Below are positions 17,224 to 24,604 of a stretch of DNA of 28,291 nt, in pieces (the stretch's first letter is position 1; each line of letters opens with the position of its first letter). This stretch comes from a virus: positions 1 to 28,291 of IMG/VR virus record IMGVR_UViG_3300022187_000170. One strand, 5' to 3'. Both the position numbers and the translations under genes were made by a program. Below the pieces are notes generated by a model that saw only the letters and a list, made by a program, of their open reading frames with translations, was not told the origin of the DNA and made no database searches.

Positions 17224-17921
17224 ACAGAGAGTATTTATACACACTCAGATGGTATGTTAATAACAAAGCTAGCTGGGAGGCAGATTCTAAAGAAAAGGTT
17301 CTTGATCTTCTCTCAAAACTATTGGAAGAAAAGCCTGATGAGCCTGAGCTACCTGGCATTGATGATCCTAATGCTCTACATATAGGACTTATTGTAGGGC
17401 ATGAGAAGCGAGCCCCAGGTGCTAGTTTTAACAATGAGGCATTCAAGCACGAGTATGACTACAACACTGCTGTTGCTGCTGCTGTCGCTACCATTGCTGA
17501 GCAAATGGGAGTTAAGACCTCAGTGGTTTTCAGAGATGGCATTGGCATCAGTGGAGCTTATCGCGAGATGCGCAAGATCGCTCCTGATTGCTGTATTGAA
17601 TTGCATTTTAATGCTTACAACGGCAAGGTGACTGGCACTGAGACCCTTTGCACAACGGACGCTAATGACAAAGAGCTGGCTAATATGGTACAGAGTTTTG
17701 TCTGTGCTGCTTTTGGCAGAGAAGGGTTCTCTCGTGGAGTTAAGGTTTTGTCTCGTAGTTCTCGCGGTGGTGGTAATGTCTATTCTGGTTATGGCTTTGC
17801 TAACTGTTTAGTTGAGCCATTCTTTGGAGACAATGCCGGCGAGGCTAAGATGGCTGCAGGTAACATTGACAAGTATGCCAAGTCATTAGTTGAAGCGTGT
17901 CTTAACTGGGCAGCTAGTTAA
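17220..17921 (+). CDS. N-acetylmuramoyl-L-alanine amidase (Amidase_3 endolysin)
   Basis: 233 residues. After a ~50-residue helical N-terminal part, the Amidase_3 domain begins at HIGLIVGHEKRAPGA. Probable zinc ligands are His61 (GHEK), Glu78 (HEYDYN) and His129 (ELHFNA); Glu199 in VEPFFGDN is the likely catalytic acid. The enzyme cuts the bond between MurNAc and L-Ala in peptidoglycan and would release progeny phage. No export signal is seen, so it needs a holin or a similar partner from the small membrane genes upstream. The N-terminal segment might bind cell wall but matches nothing recognised. Confidence 0.88.
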   Translation: MNREYLYTLRWYVNNKASWEADSKEKVLDLLSKLLEEKPDEPELPGIDDPNALHIGLIVGHEKRAPGASFNNEAFKHEYDYNTAVAAAVATIAEQMGVKTSVVFRDGIGISGAYREMRKIAPDCCIELHFNAYNGKVTGTETLCTTDANDKELANMVQSFVCAAFGREGFSRGVKVLSRSSRGGGNVYSGYGFANCLVEPFFGDNAGEAKMAAGNIDKYAKSLVEACLNWAAS

Positions 17922-18174
17922 TAAAATTATCAGAGCGAAGAGCTTCCATCATGCCGAACTTGTCTTGGAAGTTCTCCCTAAATTCTTCACAGAAACTCTC
18001 AACAAACGTCAACTCATTGACGGATGGATTCATAATCTTATAGCTAACCATAAGTCCGCATAATGCTTCAGAGAATATCTCAAGCATAAGATCATCTCGC
18101 TCAGAGTCCTCAATATGATCAAGTTGCTCCCAGCAGTATTCAACAAGTAGGCCTGCAAACTCTTTTATATCCAC
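17914..18174 (-). CDS. Hypothetical small acidic protein
   Basis: 86 residues with a GTG start at 18174. AAAGGG abuts the GTG directly, so there is no normally spaced ribosome binding site; no better in-frame start exists, because an upstream TGA closes the frame. The protein is helical and acidic (EYCWEQLDHIEDSERDDLML) with several cysteines, and matches no family I recognise. It is the only minus-strand gene in this part, running against the endolysin (8-base tail overlap) and divergent from the metallophosphoesterase. It may be expressed from the overlapping promoter described at 18181-18213, giving a nearly leaderless mRNA. Confidence 0.6.
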   Translation of the reverse strand: MDIKEFAGLLVEYCWEQLDHIEDSERDDLMLEIFSEALCGLMVSYKIMNPSVNELTFVESFCEEFRENFQDKFGMMEALRSDNFIN

Positions 18175-18180
18175 CCCTTT

Positions 18181-18213
18181 ATTGTTGCACGATTTTCCAA
18201 ATCACGTAACAAT
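18181..18213. promoter_or_regulatory. Imperfect inverted repeat with overlapping divergent promoter-like elements
   Basis: Arms 18181-18194 and 18200-18213 pair at 11 of 14 positions around a 5-base spacer, in the only gap (18175-18233) between the divergent genes. Rightward, TTGCAC (18185-18190), 17 bases, AACAAT (18208-18213); leftward, TTACGT (18209-18204), 17 bases, AACAAT (18186-18181). The two promoters would occupy the same DNA, and the symmetry would also suit a dimeric repressor. The promoter reading is inference from weak consensus matches; the symmetry is visible. Confidence 0.45.
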
Positions 18214-18233
18214 AAACATGAGGGGATTCATCA

Positions 18234-18905
18234 TTGGGAAAACATCGAGTTCTTGTAATTCCGGATCTGCACGCGCCATATCACCACCCAGACGCACTAG
18301 ACTTTTTATCAGATGTAGCAAAAGAATACAGACCTGACAGGATAGTATGCTTAGGTGATGAAGTAGACTTTCACGCATTAAGTTTTCATGAACATGAAAC
18401 TGATTTATATTCTGCTGGGCATGAATATGATGCAGCTTTGGATTTCTTAAAGAAGCTCTACAAACTATTTCCTAATGTTGATTGTTGTATATCGAATCAT
18501 ACAGCTAGGCCATATCGAGTGGCCAAGAAGGCTGGGTTGCCGTCGAGAATGGTTCTCGACTATTCACGCCTGTTAGAGGCGCCCAGGACATGGAGGTGGC
18601 ATGATAGATTCGTCTTAGATAATGTGGTGTATGAGCACGGAGATCCTGGTAGTGGGAGAAACGCAGCTTATAAGGCTATGACAGAGAATAGAATGAGCAC
18701 TGTGATTGGTCACGTTCATGGCTGGGCTGGAGTGCAGTATTCTAAGAGTCCGTTTAACCAGACATTCTGGATGAACTGTGGATGCCTGATCGACACTGAA
18801 AGTTTAGCATTTGCTTATGGTAATAAATATAGGAATAAGGCGACGCTCGGTTGTGGAATAGTTATTGAAGGGGTGAGCGCTTACTTTGTGAGAATGCCAA
18901 CATGA
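18234..18905 (+). CDS. Calcineurin-like metallophosphoesterase
   Basis: 223 residues with a TTG start; AGGGG at 18221-18225 is a suitable ribosome binding site. All the metal-binding motifs are present: D11-x-H13 (IPDLHAPYHH), GD42xxD45 (CLGDEVDFHAL), N88-H89 (ISNHTARP), H135 (VYEHGDP) and G159-H160-x-H162 (IGHVHGWAG). The family hydrolyses phosphomonoesters or phosphodiesters using a two-metal centre. Phage members include nucleotide or protein phosphatases and nucleases; the substrate here cannot be told. The gene is the first after the divergent promoter region and is followed by a hypothetical gene. Confidence 0.85.
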   Translation: MGKHRVLVIPDLHAPYHHPDALDFLSDVAKEYRPDRIVCLGDEVDFHALSFHEHETDLYSAGHEYDAALDFLKKLYKLFPNVDCCISNHTARPYRVAKKAGLPSRMVLDYSRLLEAPRTWRWHDRFVLDNVVYEHGDPGSGRNAAYKAMTENRMSTVIGHVHGWAGVQYSKSPFNQTFWMNCGCLIDTESLAFAYGNKYRNKATLGCGIVIEGVSAYFVRMPT

Positions 18906-18926
18906 TAGAGGGGTTTGAAACTGGCC

Positions 18927-19196
18927 ATGCCTAAAGCTTTAAAGATTCACCATGATCTTTTTGACAAGACTCGTGAAGAAAAGATCGTTTTCTGGGATCA
19001 TTCTAACAATGATAGATATCCAATGAAGGCAACTATTTGGGGGTTGAACGTGCTTGAGACCGATCTATATGTAGTGATGTGTTGGTGGGACCCAGATATT
19101 GACGACGCGCACGAGAGGGAAGAGAACGCGGAATTTATAACCATTCTCAAGTCAGCTATAATAAATAGATACAAGCCAGAATGGAAGACTTATTAG
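18927..19196 (+). CDS. Hypothetical protein
   Basis: 89 residues from the ATG at 18927. Alternatives in frame are a TTG at 18915, too close to AGAGGGG (18907-18913), and a CTG at 18921, so the start is uncertain by a few codons. The sequence KIHHDLFDKTREEKIVFWDHSNNDRYPMKATIWGL... contains several Trp and ends EWKTY. It has no signal peptide or membrane segment and no family is recognised. It overlaps the next gene by 16 bases in another frame, so the two are probably co-translated. Confidence 0.6.
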   Translation: MPKALKIHHDLFDKTREEKIVFWDHSNNDRYPMKATIWGLNVLETDLYVVMCWWDPDIDDAHEREENAEFITILKSAIINRYKPEWKTY

Positions 19197-19447
19197 ACAG
19201 ATACAAGCTTGGGATAAAGGAGACAGTGTGGTTTGTCTGCTGTGTTGTTGTCCCTCTTACCGTCTGGTTTATGGTGATTAAATCAGAGCTTGGCCAGGCT
19301 AACGCGAAGATTGTTATCGTAGAAGAAAACGAGCAAAAGCTTGCGCAAGAGATTGATATTCTTAAGACCAGGATGAATGATAAGCTTGAGGCTATCCATA
19401 AGGATGTTGGCGAGATTAAGGGTGAGTTGAAGCGTATTCGGCGGTAA
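19181..19447 (+). CDS. Membrane-anchored coiled-coil protein (i-spanin-like candidate)
   Basis: 88 residues. A 15-residue N-terminus precedes one strong transmembrane segment (VWFVCCVVVPLTVWFMVI, residues ~17-34), then a charged heptad-like helix to the end (EENEQKLAQEIDILKTRMND, LEAIHKDVGEIKGELKRIRR). This layout, N-terminal anchor plus periplasmic coiled coil, is that of i-spanins (Rz), and the position near the endolysin is compatible. It is separated from the lipoprotein genes, so pairing with them is uncertain. Its end overlaps the convergent minus-strand gene by 32 bases. Confidence 0.6.
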   Translation: MEDLLDRYKLGIKETVWFVCCVVVPLTVWFMVIKSELGQANAKIVIVEENEQKLAQEIDILKTRMNDKLEAIHKDVGEIKGELKRIRR

Positions 19448-20138
19448 GAAGCCTATAGGGATGATAAGGGTCCTTATAATACTGAGCGCATTCATGGGCA
19501 AAGCGAGGATAGCCACCCCATTTTTTAAACCAATAGGTTAAAATACCAGCAAGAAAAGATCTGTGGGCGCTCATTTTCACAGACTCCATTCGAAGCCTCA
19601 TCATGCGCTTGTGCTTGCTCTTTGTAAACACTGATAGAACAAGCCAAAACCACTGCAGGGGGCTTATTCTACCCCATACAGCTAGATCAATAAGTGCAGT
19701 GTCTCGTGGTAGAAGCCATGTTTTAGGGTCGAGGACTCGTCTGGGCTCTAAGTTGTTATAGCTACGAAAGGGGCCTACGGAATGGATTTTGCCCCATTCC
19801 CAGATGCTATACAGGATGTCAGAAAAGCCAAAAAGCTGGCAGAGGATGACGATTCCGATCATGTTATCATGGGAGTTGTGCAGATTCCTATCGGCAGGCC
19901 TTCGATTAAAACACCAGGCTCCTTCAACCTTTAACATATCAAGGGTCTGCCAAGCCCTAGCTCTATGTATTGAAATATCGTAACCATTTAGCTTGAGCTG
20001 CAACAGCATTTCGGCTAGAAAGAGTACACCGTTTTCGTTCTGGACGGTCGCTGGGTAAGCTGGGTCGAATGAATCCCTTTTATCATCCACGCTCAGTTTA
20101 CCCAGTCCGTCTGGAGCGATATAATCCTCGATATTCAT
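19416..20138 (-). CDS. Unknown phage protein with SHDN motif
   Basis: 240 residues, coupled to the upstream exonuclease gene by TAATG at 20138. The sequence has ENGVLFLAEMLLQLKLNGYD near the N-terminus and RPADRNLHNSHDNMIGIVIL in the middle, followed by a Trp-rich region (SIWEWGK, LQWFWLVLSVF) that may be membrane-associated or buried. The order E-N-G ... S-H-D-N resembles conserved phage proteins of unknown function; no enzyme family can be named. It is the last gene of the leftward unit that begins with leader B. The open frame runs 32 bases into the convergent gene. Confidence 0.6.
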   Translation of the reverse strand: MNIEDYIAPDGLGKLSVDDKRDSFDPAYPATVQNENGVLFLAEMLLQLKLNGYDISIHRARAWQTLDMLKVEGAWCFNRRPADRNLHNSHDNMIGIVILCQLFGFSDILYSIWEWGKIHSVGPFRSYNNLEPRRVLDPKTWLLPRDTALIDLAVWGRISPLQWFWLVLSVFTKSKHKRMMRLRMESVKMSAHRSFLAGILTYWFKKWGGYPRFAHECAQYYKDPYHPYRLLTAEYASTHP

Positions 20139-20989
20139 TACTTCAGTTTAACAGTAAACACCTTTGTTGGCTTGCCACGATACGGCTCAAGATCAACTCC
20201 CTGTAACTCAGGGATTTTCTTATAGTTTACATTACCCTTGCGCTCAAACTGAGTGAGTTTCATGGTGCCACATTTGGCACGCGTACGATCTCCCATAGCC
20301 TCTCTAAGGGCTGCTTTAGTGAGCTTAAGCTTACTCTCAAGCTCATCAAGCTGTGTCTTAGTTTCTGTATATACACTACAAAGCTCTTTAAAATGAGCAT
20401 CTTTACTCATATCTTCAAAGTCTAGATCTGTCAGCTCTGGAGGGTTTCTTGTCTGAACCCTCTCCCAGAAGTCAGTGGCAGCCTTTAATATCTCTTCTTG
20501 CCTTTTCTTATCTGCTTTCATGGGGACAATGAATAGGGTGCCATCTTCTGGTCGGTAGCTAGTGAAATAGCATTTATCAATTTGTGTAATATACATATTC
20601 CACTGGCATTGTGCTTGATAGTGTTCTGGAACAATCCCCTTAGCTGCATTCTCGTGGGCCTGTTTACCCATGCACTTAACTTCTGCAATCACAAGTGGAT
20701 TGTGGCCATCAACCTCACAAGCCTTCCAGCCATCAATGGTGAACACAACGTTATTTTTAAACTGCAATCCAGTTTCGTCTTCTAATTTCTCAATGGCTAC
20801 TGGCTCATTATCTGTGCCACGTTTCACGTGAAACTCTTCGCTAATATCTTTAGGCTCTACATCTCCCACCTTCTCAAGGTATAGCTGGTGTGGACTCTTG
20901 TGTGGAGACAACCCCATGATAATAGGAATATCAGATCCACCAATAAACTTAGTGCGATCACGTTTAGGTTTTTCATCTAAGAAACTCAT
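20138..20989 (-). CDS. YqaJ-type viral recombination exonuclease
   Basis: 283 residues. The N-terminus IGGSDIPIIMGLSPHKSPHQ is the hallmark of the YqaJ family, followed by E62 (TDNEPVA), D94 (CEVDGHNP), E103-x-K105 (IAEVKC), which form the PD-(D/E)XK centre, and Q125/Q127 (YQAQCQW). The C-terminal ~90 residues form a coiled-coil helix (ELCSVYTETKTQLDELESKL) and a small tail. Enzymes of this group resect double-stranded DNA 5' to 3', like lambda exonuclease, to leave single strands for annealing. With the Sak4-like ATPase and DUF669 protein upstream it forms a phage recombination module. It has its own leader (20990-21061). Confidence 0.87.
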   Translation of the reverse strand: MSFLDEKPKRDRTKFIGGSDIPIIMGLSPHKSPHQLYLEKVGDVEPKDISEEFHVKRGTDNEPVAIEKLEDETGLQFKNNVVFTIDGWKACEVDGHNPLVIAEVKCMGKQAHENAAKGIVPEHYQAQCQWNMYITQIDKCYFTSYRPEDGTLFIVPMKADKKRQEEILKAATDFWERVQTRNPPELTDLDFEDMSKDAHFKELCSVYTETKTQLDELESKLKLTKAALREAMGDRTRAKCGTMKLTQFERKGNVNYKKIPELQGVDLEPYRGKPTKVFTVKLK

Positions 20990-21061
20990 ATGTCTGTCCT
21001 TCTTTCTGTAGAGATAACCTCTACTGATTGCTACTATGACACGATCATCGAACCATGTCTA
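20990..21061 (-). promoter_or_regulatory. Leader B: promoter-like element plus 5' hairpin before the YqaJ gene
   Basis: On the minus strand TAGACA (21061-21056), 17 bases, CATAGT (21038-21033), 8 bases, then the perfect hairpin GTAGAG-loop-CTCTAC (21024-21008, 6-bp stem, 5-nt loop), then AGAAAGAAGGA and exactly 18 bases to the ATG. Leaders A and C have the same design. The -35 lies in the end of the VRR-NUC gene, whose stop is at 21034, so this may be an internal promoter or an intercistronic processing hairpin. Confidence 0.6.
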
Positions 21062-21459
21062 GCAAAATATTCAAGGTGCTTTATGGCTTCATCTAAGCTT
21101 CTGGCAACAAAAGCGATTCCGCCCTGGCTTTTGACCTTATCAATGAAAGCCTTCTGCTCAGCGCTGACTCTCCCCCTAGCGGTCTTAACCTCAATAGCTA
21201 AGAACTTATCATGCCACAGCCCTAAGATGTCGCTAGTTCCCTTTAGCGTGTATTTACCAGTCTTCCTATATCCTCCGATAGAGGCGTCATAGATACCCAC
21301 TGTATTAACTTTAAAAGCAAAACCCCTTGGACGCAGATTAATCCAATCAAGAATAGTATTCTCAATGTTTTTCTCTAGCTCCTTATCTCTGTTGGCTAGT
21401 CTCTGCTTAGCTGTTGTCGCCTTCTTCTTAGAAGTTGTCTTCTTCTTCCGTGCTGCCAT
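21034..21459 (-). CDS. VRR-NUC domain nuclease
   Basis: 141 residues. A very basic N-terminal tail (MAARKKKTTSKKKATTAKQR) may bind DNA. The VRR-NUC fold (PD-(D/E)XK superfamily) is shown by GTSD77 (KGTSDILGLW), E90-x-K92 (AIEVKTARGR) and Q102 in the following helix (SAEQKAFIDKVKSQGG), then IAFVARSLDEAI. Phage members are stand-alone nucleases often placed in replication/recombination clusters beside a superfamily II helicase, and some cut branched DNA; the helicase here is two genes upstream. The start overlaps the preceding gene by 32 bases. Confidence 0.82.
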   Translation of the reverse strand: MAARKKKTTSKKKATTAKQRLANRDKELEKNIENTILDWINLRPRGFAFKVNTVGIYDASIGGYRKTGKYTLKGTSDILGLWHDKFLAIEVKTARGRVSAEQKAFIDKVKSQGGIAFVARSLDEAIKHLEYFARHGSMIVS

Positions 21460-21640
21460 ATTCCCCTAGAGCCTCCAGAATTTTATCTATAGCCCAGTCG
21501 ACAGCCTCCTTGCAAGCCCTGTCCATATGTGCAGGTTTGTCATTATTAGCCTCAAAATGCTTCGCCCTCTGAGCATAGTAATCTGAGATGCTCTCAAGTC
21601 TCTTTAGCTTCTTACGCTCTGGATACGTTAAATTGCTCAT
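21428..21640 (-). CDS. Small hypothetical protein between helicase and nuclease
   Basis: 70 residues, starting 29 bases before the end of the helicase gene and ending 32 bases inside the VRR-NUC gene. The protein is helical and charged (ERKKLKRLESISDYYAQRAK, then RACKEAVDWAIDKILEALGE), without recognised motifs. It is accepted because it bridges two real genes in the same operon with the compact overlaps seen elsewhere here. Confidence 0.55.
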   Translation of the reverse strand: MSNLTYPERKKLKRLESISDYYAQRAKHFEANNDKPAHMDRACKEAVDWAIDKILEALGEYGSTEEEDNF

Positions 21641-23237
21641 CTCTTACAAACTCTACTATCTGTGGATACTTACCCCTGTGATCCACCTTTATTTTCTTAA
21701 TCCTAGAGAGCATATGCTGCTGGATAATCTCTCTCTCATACTCTTCTGGGGTGACTGCTGATACGATCTCTCCTACAACCTGATGTACGTTCTGTGGAGC
21801 CCTTCTATCAACAAAAGAGTTATCTGATTTAATCACTACAAACTTATTAAACGTGCGTAAGTTAAGATAGTTCTTGGGTCTAAACGTAAATTTCAAACAC
21901 ATATTCCCACTTCTAGACTCATATACACTCACATTACTTCGCTCTGGATTAACCTCTATCCATTCGAACCTGGGCTTATCAGAGCTTAACACTGCCGCCA
22001 CTCCACTCTTATCACTCAAGCCGCTCATGTAATCGCGCTCTACCTTAAACTTATGACCACAAGCATGACATTCCATCGTAGAGGATTTTAAATACTCTAA
22101 ACAGCTAGGACAGAACTTCATTGGAATAGGCTTAACCTTAGTCCCGGATCCCTTCTCTCTAACAATAGGGTCATCAAGGGGTCCACAGTTGGCCACAACT
22201 TCACCGTAATCTAGAACAAGACAATCCTTCTTGCCTAATGAGGTCCTAAGAGCGCGGCCTACACACTGAATGTATAACAATGGTGACTTTGTTGGGCGCA
22301 TTAACACCACCGCACTAATAGGTGGGAAGTCATACCCCTCTGATACGATCATAACAAACACCAAGTGGCGTACGTTACCATCCTCAAATTTTGATAATTG
22401 TTTTTTGCGCTCCTTTATATTCATTTTAGAATGAATCACAATGGCTTCTTCTGGTATGGTCTCTGCTACAAGCTCAGCATGTTCAATACACGAGCAGTGC
22501 CAGATGATCTTATTTCTCCCCTCTAGCTGAGGCATGGCATCATCAATCTGTCTTTGAACCTTAGGGCGATCAACCGTGAGATTCCTAACCTCGCGAGAGT
22601 CAAAGTCTCCCATGCGTGTGTGCAAACCTGTAGTCAAGAATCTCTCTTTAGTGTGCTTCATAAAGGGGCGAACAAGCCAGCCCTGATCTATGGCCCACTT
22701 AACATCTTTGCAATAAGTGATACTATCAAAGATCTTATCTGGACCATAAATATATCCATCATTACGAAAAGGGGTGGCAGTTAATCCAACTATCTTCAAT
22801 TTTTTGTTTACAGATAACAGTTTACTGTAAACTTTCATGTATTGAGATCCCTCTCTCTGATCAAGACGGTGGGCCTCATCAACAATGACTAGGTGATAGT
22901 TATCAAGATCAGCGCGAACAAGCGATTGGATACTAGCTACAGTGAAACGCTCTTGGGAGTAGGAGTTTAGTGAGCCGCAAAAAACTCCAACACCATCTAT
23001 TAATCCAGAGAAAACCTTAGCTGTTTGAGTCGCTAAAGATACCTTATTAACTAGAAACAATACTCTAGCATCAGGCTTGGCCTTGTAAACCTTCTCGCAG
23101 AAGCCTGCAATAGTGAGCGTTTTACCAGCGCCGGTCGGCAAGACAAGAAGAGCGTTGTCCTTATCAAACAACGCCCTCCATACTGCCTCAATGGCTTCAA
23201 GCTGATAATCACGAAGATCAAAATGGGACTTGGTCAT
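21612..23237 (-). CDS. Superfamily II DNA helicase with zinc ribbon
   Basis: 541 residues from the ATG at 23237; a longer frame to 23303 exists, but those extra residues lie inside the preceding gene and do not resemble a helicase. Motifs: LRDYQLEAI (Q-like, residue 8), Walker A LPTGAGKT (33-40), DEAH (120-123), TATP (153-156), the SEGYDFPP region (299-306) and motif VI QCVGRALR (324-331). A Cys4 zinc ribbon follows (C376, C379, C390, C393). Enzymes of this kind unwind or remodel branched DNA during phage recombination and replication. The gene overlaps the DUF669 gene by 20 bases and the next small gene by 29. Confidence 0.88.
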   Translation of the reverse strand: MTKSHFDLRDYQLEAIEAVWRALFDKDNALLVLPTGAGKTLTIAGFCEKVYKAKPDARVLFLVNKVSLATQTAKVFSGLIDGVGVFCGSLNSYSQERFTVASIQSLVRADLDNYHLVIVDEAHRLDQREGSQYMKVYSKLLSVNKKLKIVGLTATPFRNDGYIYGPDKIFDSITYCKDVKWAIDQGWLVRPFMKHTKERFLTTGLHTRMGDFDSREVRNLTVDRPKVQRQIDDAMPQLEGRNKIIWHCSCIEHAELVAETIPEEAIVIHSKMNIKERKKQLSKFEDGNVRHLVFVMIVSEGYDFPPISAVVLMRPTKSPLLYIQCVGRALRTSLGKKDCLVLDYGEVVANCGPLDDPIVREKGSGTKVKPIPMKFCPSCLEYLKSSTMECHACGHKFKVERDYMSGLSDKSGVAAVLSSDKPRFEWIEVNPERSNVSVYESRSGNMCLKFTFRPKNYLNLRTFNKFVVIKSDNSFVDRRAPQNVHQVVGEIVSAVTPEEYEREIIQQHMLSRIKKIKVDHRGKYPQIVEFVRDEQFNVSRA

Positions 23238-23643
23238 CTCCACTATCTTTCTTAGCAAAGCTTGTAATACGGTTAGAGTCACCATATTCCTCACTCTTCT
23301 CAACCTTAACGTTAGCCATAGACTTTAAACCCACCATATCGTCGGCTCCTTTAAGCTCATCGGGGGTGGTGTAGTTAGCGTGAGTTAAGAAGCTCTTAAC
23401 CTGCTGCAGGCCAATGCGCTGAACCTTATCGTTTGTGTGCTCGATGTTAAAGTAGTGCCACATCTTACGACCTTGATAGTCGCCTTCTTCAACGCGAAAT
23501 TCAGCTTTGATATAGCGGCCATTACCTTTCTTATTCTGAGACACTTCAGCTTTAAGACACTTGATAAGATACTTCCCAGCAGGAATAGCATCACTTCCGC
23601 CGCCATCACTTACACTTACGTCACTTAAATTTAAAAAACTCAT
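23218..23643 (-). CDS. DUF669-family ssDNA-binding-like protein
   Basis: 141 residues, coupled to the preceding ATPase gene by TAATG, with AAGGAG before the ATG. It has the DUF669 pattern: AIPAGKYLIKCLKAEVSQNK, GNGRYIKAEFRVEEGDYQGR, MWHYFNIEHTND, then a helical segment. The C-terminal end DSGDDQVPF resembles the acidic tip of single-stranded DNA-binding proteins, which recruits partners. DUF669 proteins usually sit next to Sak4-like ATPases in phage recombination operons. ssDNA binding is inferred from this context and the tail. Confidence 0.75.
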   Translation of the reverse strand: MSFLNLSDVSVSDGGGSDAIPAGKYLIKCLKAEVSQNKKGNGRYIKAEFRVEEGDYQGRKMWHYFNIEHTNDKVQRIGLQQVKSFLTHANYTTPDELKGADDMVGLKSMANVKVEKSEEYGDSNRITSFAKKDSGDDQVPF

Positions 23644-24368
23644 TATTTATTCTCCTTCTTTATAATCTTATCGAAAATAGCCTGTAGATCAGGCTTCTCA
23701 ACCATCTCTAACCCCTTACTTCTATTCTTAGCAATGTTCTTATGAGTCTGCTTTGTAACAAGAATCCTTTGATCATTATCATTCTGCGTATAAAAGTAAA
23801 TCTCATCGAGTGCTGGCCTAAGAACCTTATCTCTAGGTGTTTTACCAGTTACAACTGGCAACCACTGACCAAAAGTCTTAGAATCCTCATCACCATCTTG
23901 TGCGGCAAGCGCTACAAACACCACATTGTAAAATGGAATATCACGGAAGTTATGCAAGAATGAGGTAAATACCTGCGCGTACTTAGTCCACTTCTCAAAC
24001 TTATTCTTACTATCCTTAGTTTCTTTCTCTGCCCAACGCTGCAGAATATCTGCCATATCAGTAATCGAATCTAAGAAGATATTATCGTATGTTTGCCTTA
24101 ACTTCTTATCTTCCTTGAGCGCCTTACAGATCGTGTGCATCTTCTGCACCTTGCCTGTATCATCAAGCATCTCACCGTTGTCATCTAAATTAATATCAAT
24201 AAAGTCAACGTCAGTATCTTTCAAACTCATAAGGCCCGACTCACTACTAATAATAAGAGTCTTACCCTTAAGCGTTGAGGCAAGTGTTGTCTTGCCCACT
24301 CCACTCTCGCCATACACAAGACACTTAATCTTATGCACGCTAATATCCTTTGTGCTTTGTATCTTCAT
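23643..24368 (-). CDS. Sak4-like RecA-fold ATPase (AAA_24)
   Basis: 241 residues. Walker A is VYGESGVGKTTLA (residues 18-30), the sensor region is TLIISSESG (37-45), and Walker B is NIFLDSITDMADIL (96-109). The middle contains KTFGQWLPVVTGKTPRDK and VTKQTHKNIAKNR. These are the features of the AAA_24/Sak4 group, short RecA-like ATPases that assist strand annealing with an SSB partner. It is the first gene of the leftward operon, downstream of leader A. Beside it are the DUF669 protein, helicase, VRR-NUC and YqaJ nuclease. Confidence 0.83.
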   Translation of the reverse strand: MKIQSTKDISVHKIKCLVYGESGVGKTTLASTLKGKTLIISSESGLMSLKDTDVDFIDINLDDNGEMLDDTGKVQKMHTICKALKEDKKLRQTYDNIFLDSITDMADILQRWAEKETKDSKNKFEKWTKYAQVFTSFLHNFRDIPFYNVVFVALAAQDGDEDSKTFGQWLPVVTGKTPRDKVLRPALDEIYFYTQNDNDQRILVTKQTHKNIAKNRSKGLEMVEKPDLQAIFDKIIKKENK

Positions 24369-24440
24369 CTTATTTTCCTTCTTTCTGCAGTCACTATCTC
24401 GACTACACTTAAAGCTACTCTGCCATAACCTATCTGTCTA
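24369..24440 (-). promoter_or_regulatory. Leader A: promoter-like element plus 5' hairpin before the Sak4-like gene
   Basis: On the minus strand TAGACA (24440-24435), 17 bases, TAGCTT (24417-24412), 5 bases, then a hairpin GTAGTC-8 nt-GACTGC (24406-24387, five Watson-Crick pairs and one G-U), then AGAAAGAAGGA and exactly 18 bases to the ATG. A TTGACC (24446-24441) adjoins the -35 but has no good -10 at the right distance. The same hairpin-plus-18 design occurs in leaders B and C. Confidence 0.55.
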
Positions 24441-24520
24441 GGTCAACACCATTCGTTTAAGTGGTTGATTCTACAGGTGGTGCCATATGTGACCATACGT
24501 TGCCATATATGGCATGACCA
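24421..24520. promoter_or_regulatory. Operator-like cluster of TGCCATA sites with a 14-bp palindrome
   Basis: TGCCATA occurs at 24421, 24481 and 24501, in inverse at 24508-24514, and as the variant GACCATA at 24491. The 24501-24514 element is a perfect palindrome (TGCCATATATGGCA). The sites at 24481, 24491 and 24501 are one helical turn apart. They lie between the leftward recombination operon and the rightward primase gene, so binding by a regulator, or use as iterons of a replication origin, is plausible. Confidence 0.55.
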
Positions 24521-24549
24521 GATGCTCTCGGGAGGCCACTTCCAAGCCC

Positions 24550-24600
24550 TTGAGATCAGGGATAGACTAGAATATCTCATACAAATTCAGATTTAGGAGG
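24550..24600 (+). promoter_or_regulatory. Possible rightward promoter and strong ribosome binding site before the primase
   Basis: TTGAGA (24550-24555) and TATCTC (24573-24578) are separated by 17 bases, a weak sigma70-like match. AGGAGG (24595-24600) lies 4 bases before the ATG at 24605. Together they place transcription and translation start of the primase gene; the -10 is poor, so the promoter call is tentative. Confidence 0.35.
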
Positions 24601-24604
24601 ATGG

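Noticed and set aside
1404-17341. Other CTGATGA strings on the plus strand (near 1404, 3920, 4176, 12288 and 17335)
   Set aside because: All lie in coding regions; none is followed by a stem II and GAAA, nor by complementary stem I or III strands. They are not hammerheads.
19464-19477. ATAAGGGTCCTTAT palindrome as a terminator between convergent genes
   Set aside because: The loop would be only two bases and no T-tract follows; it also lies within the coding end of the minus-strand gene.
23238-23303. Longer N-terminus for the helicase
   Set aside because: The extra 22 residues lie inside the DUF669 gene and do not resemble helicase; the ATG at 23237 fits the family start.
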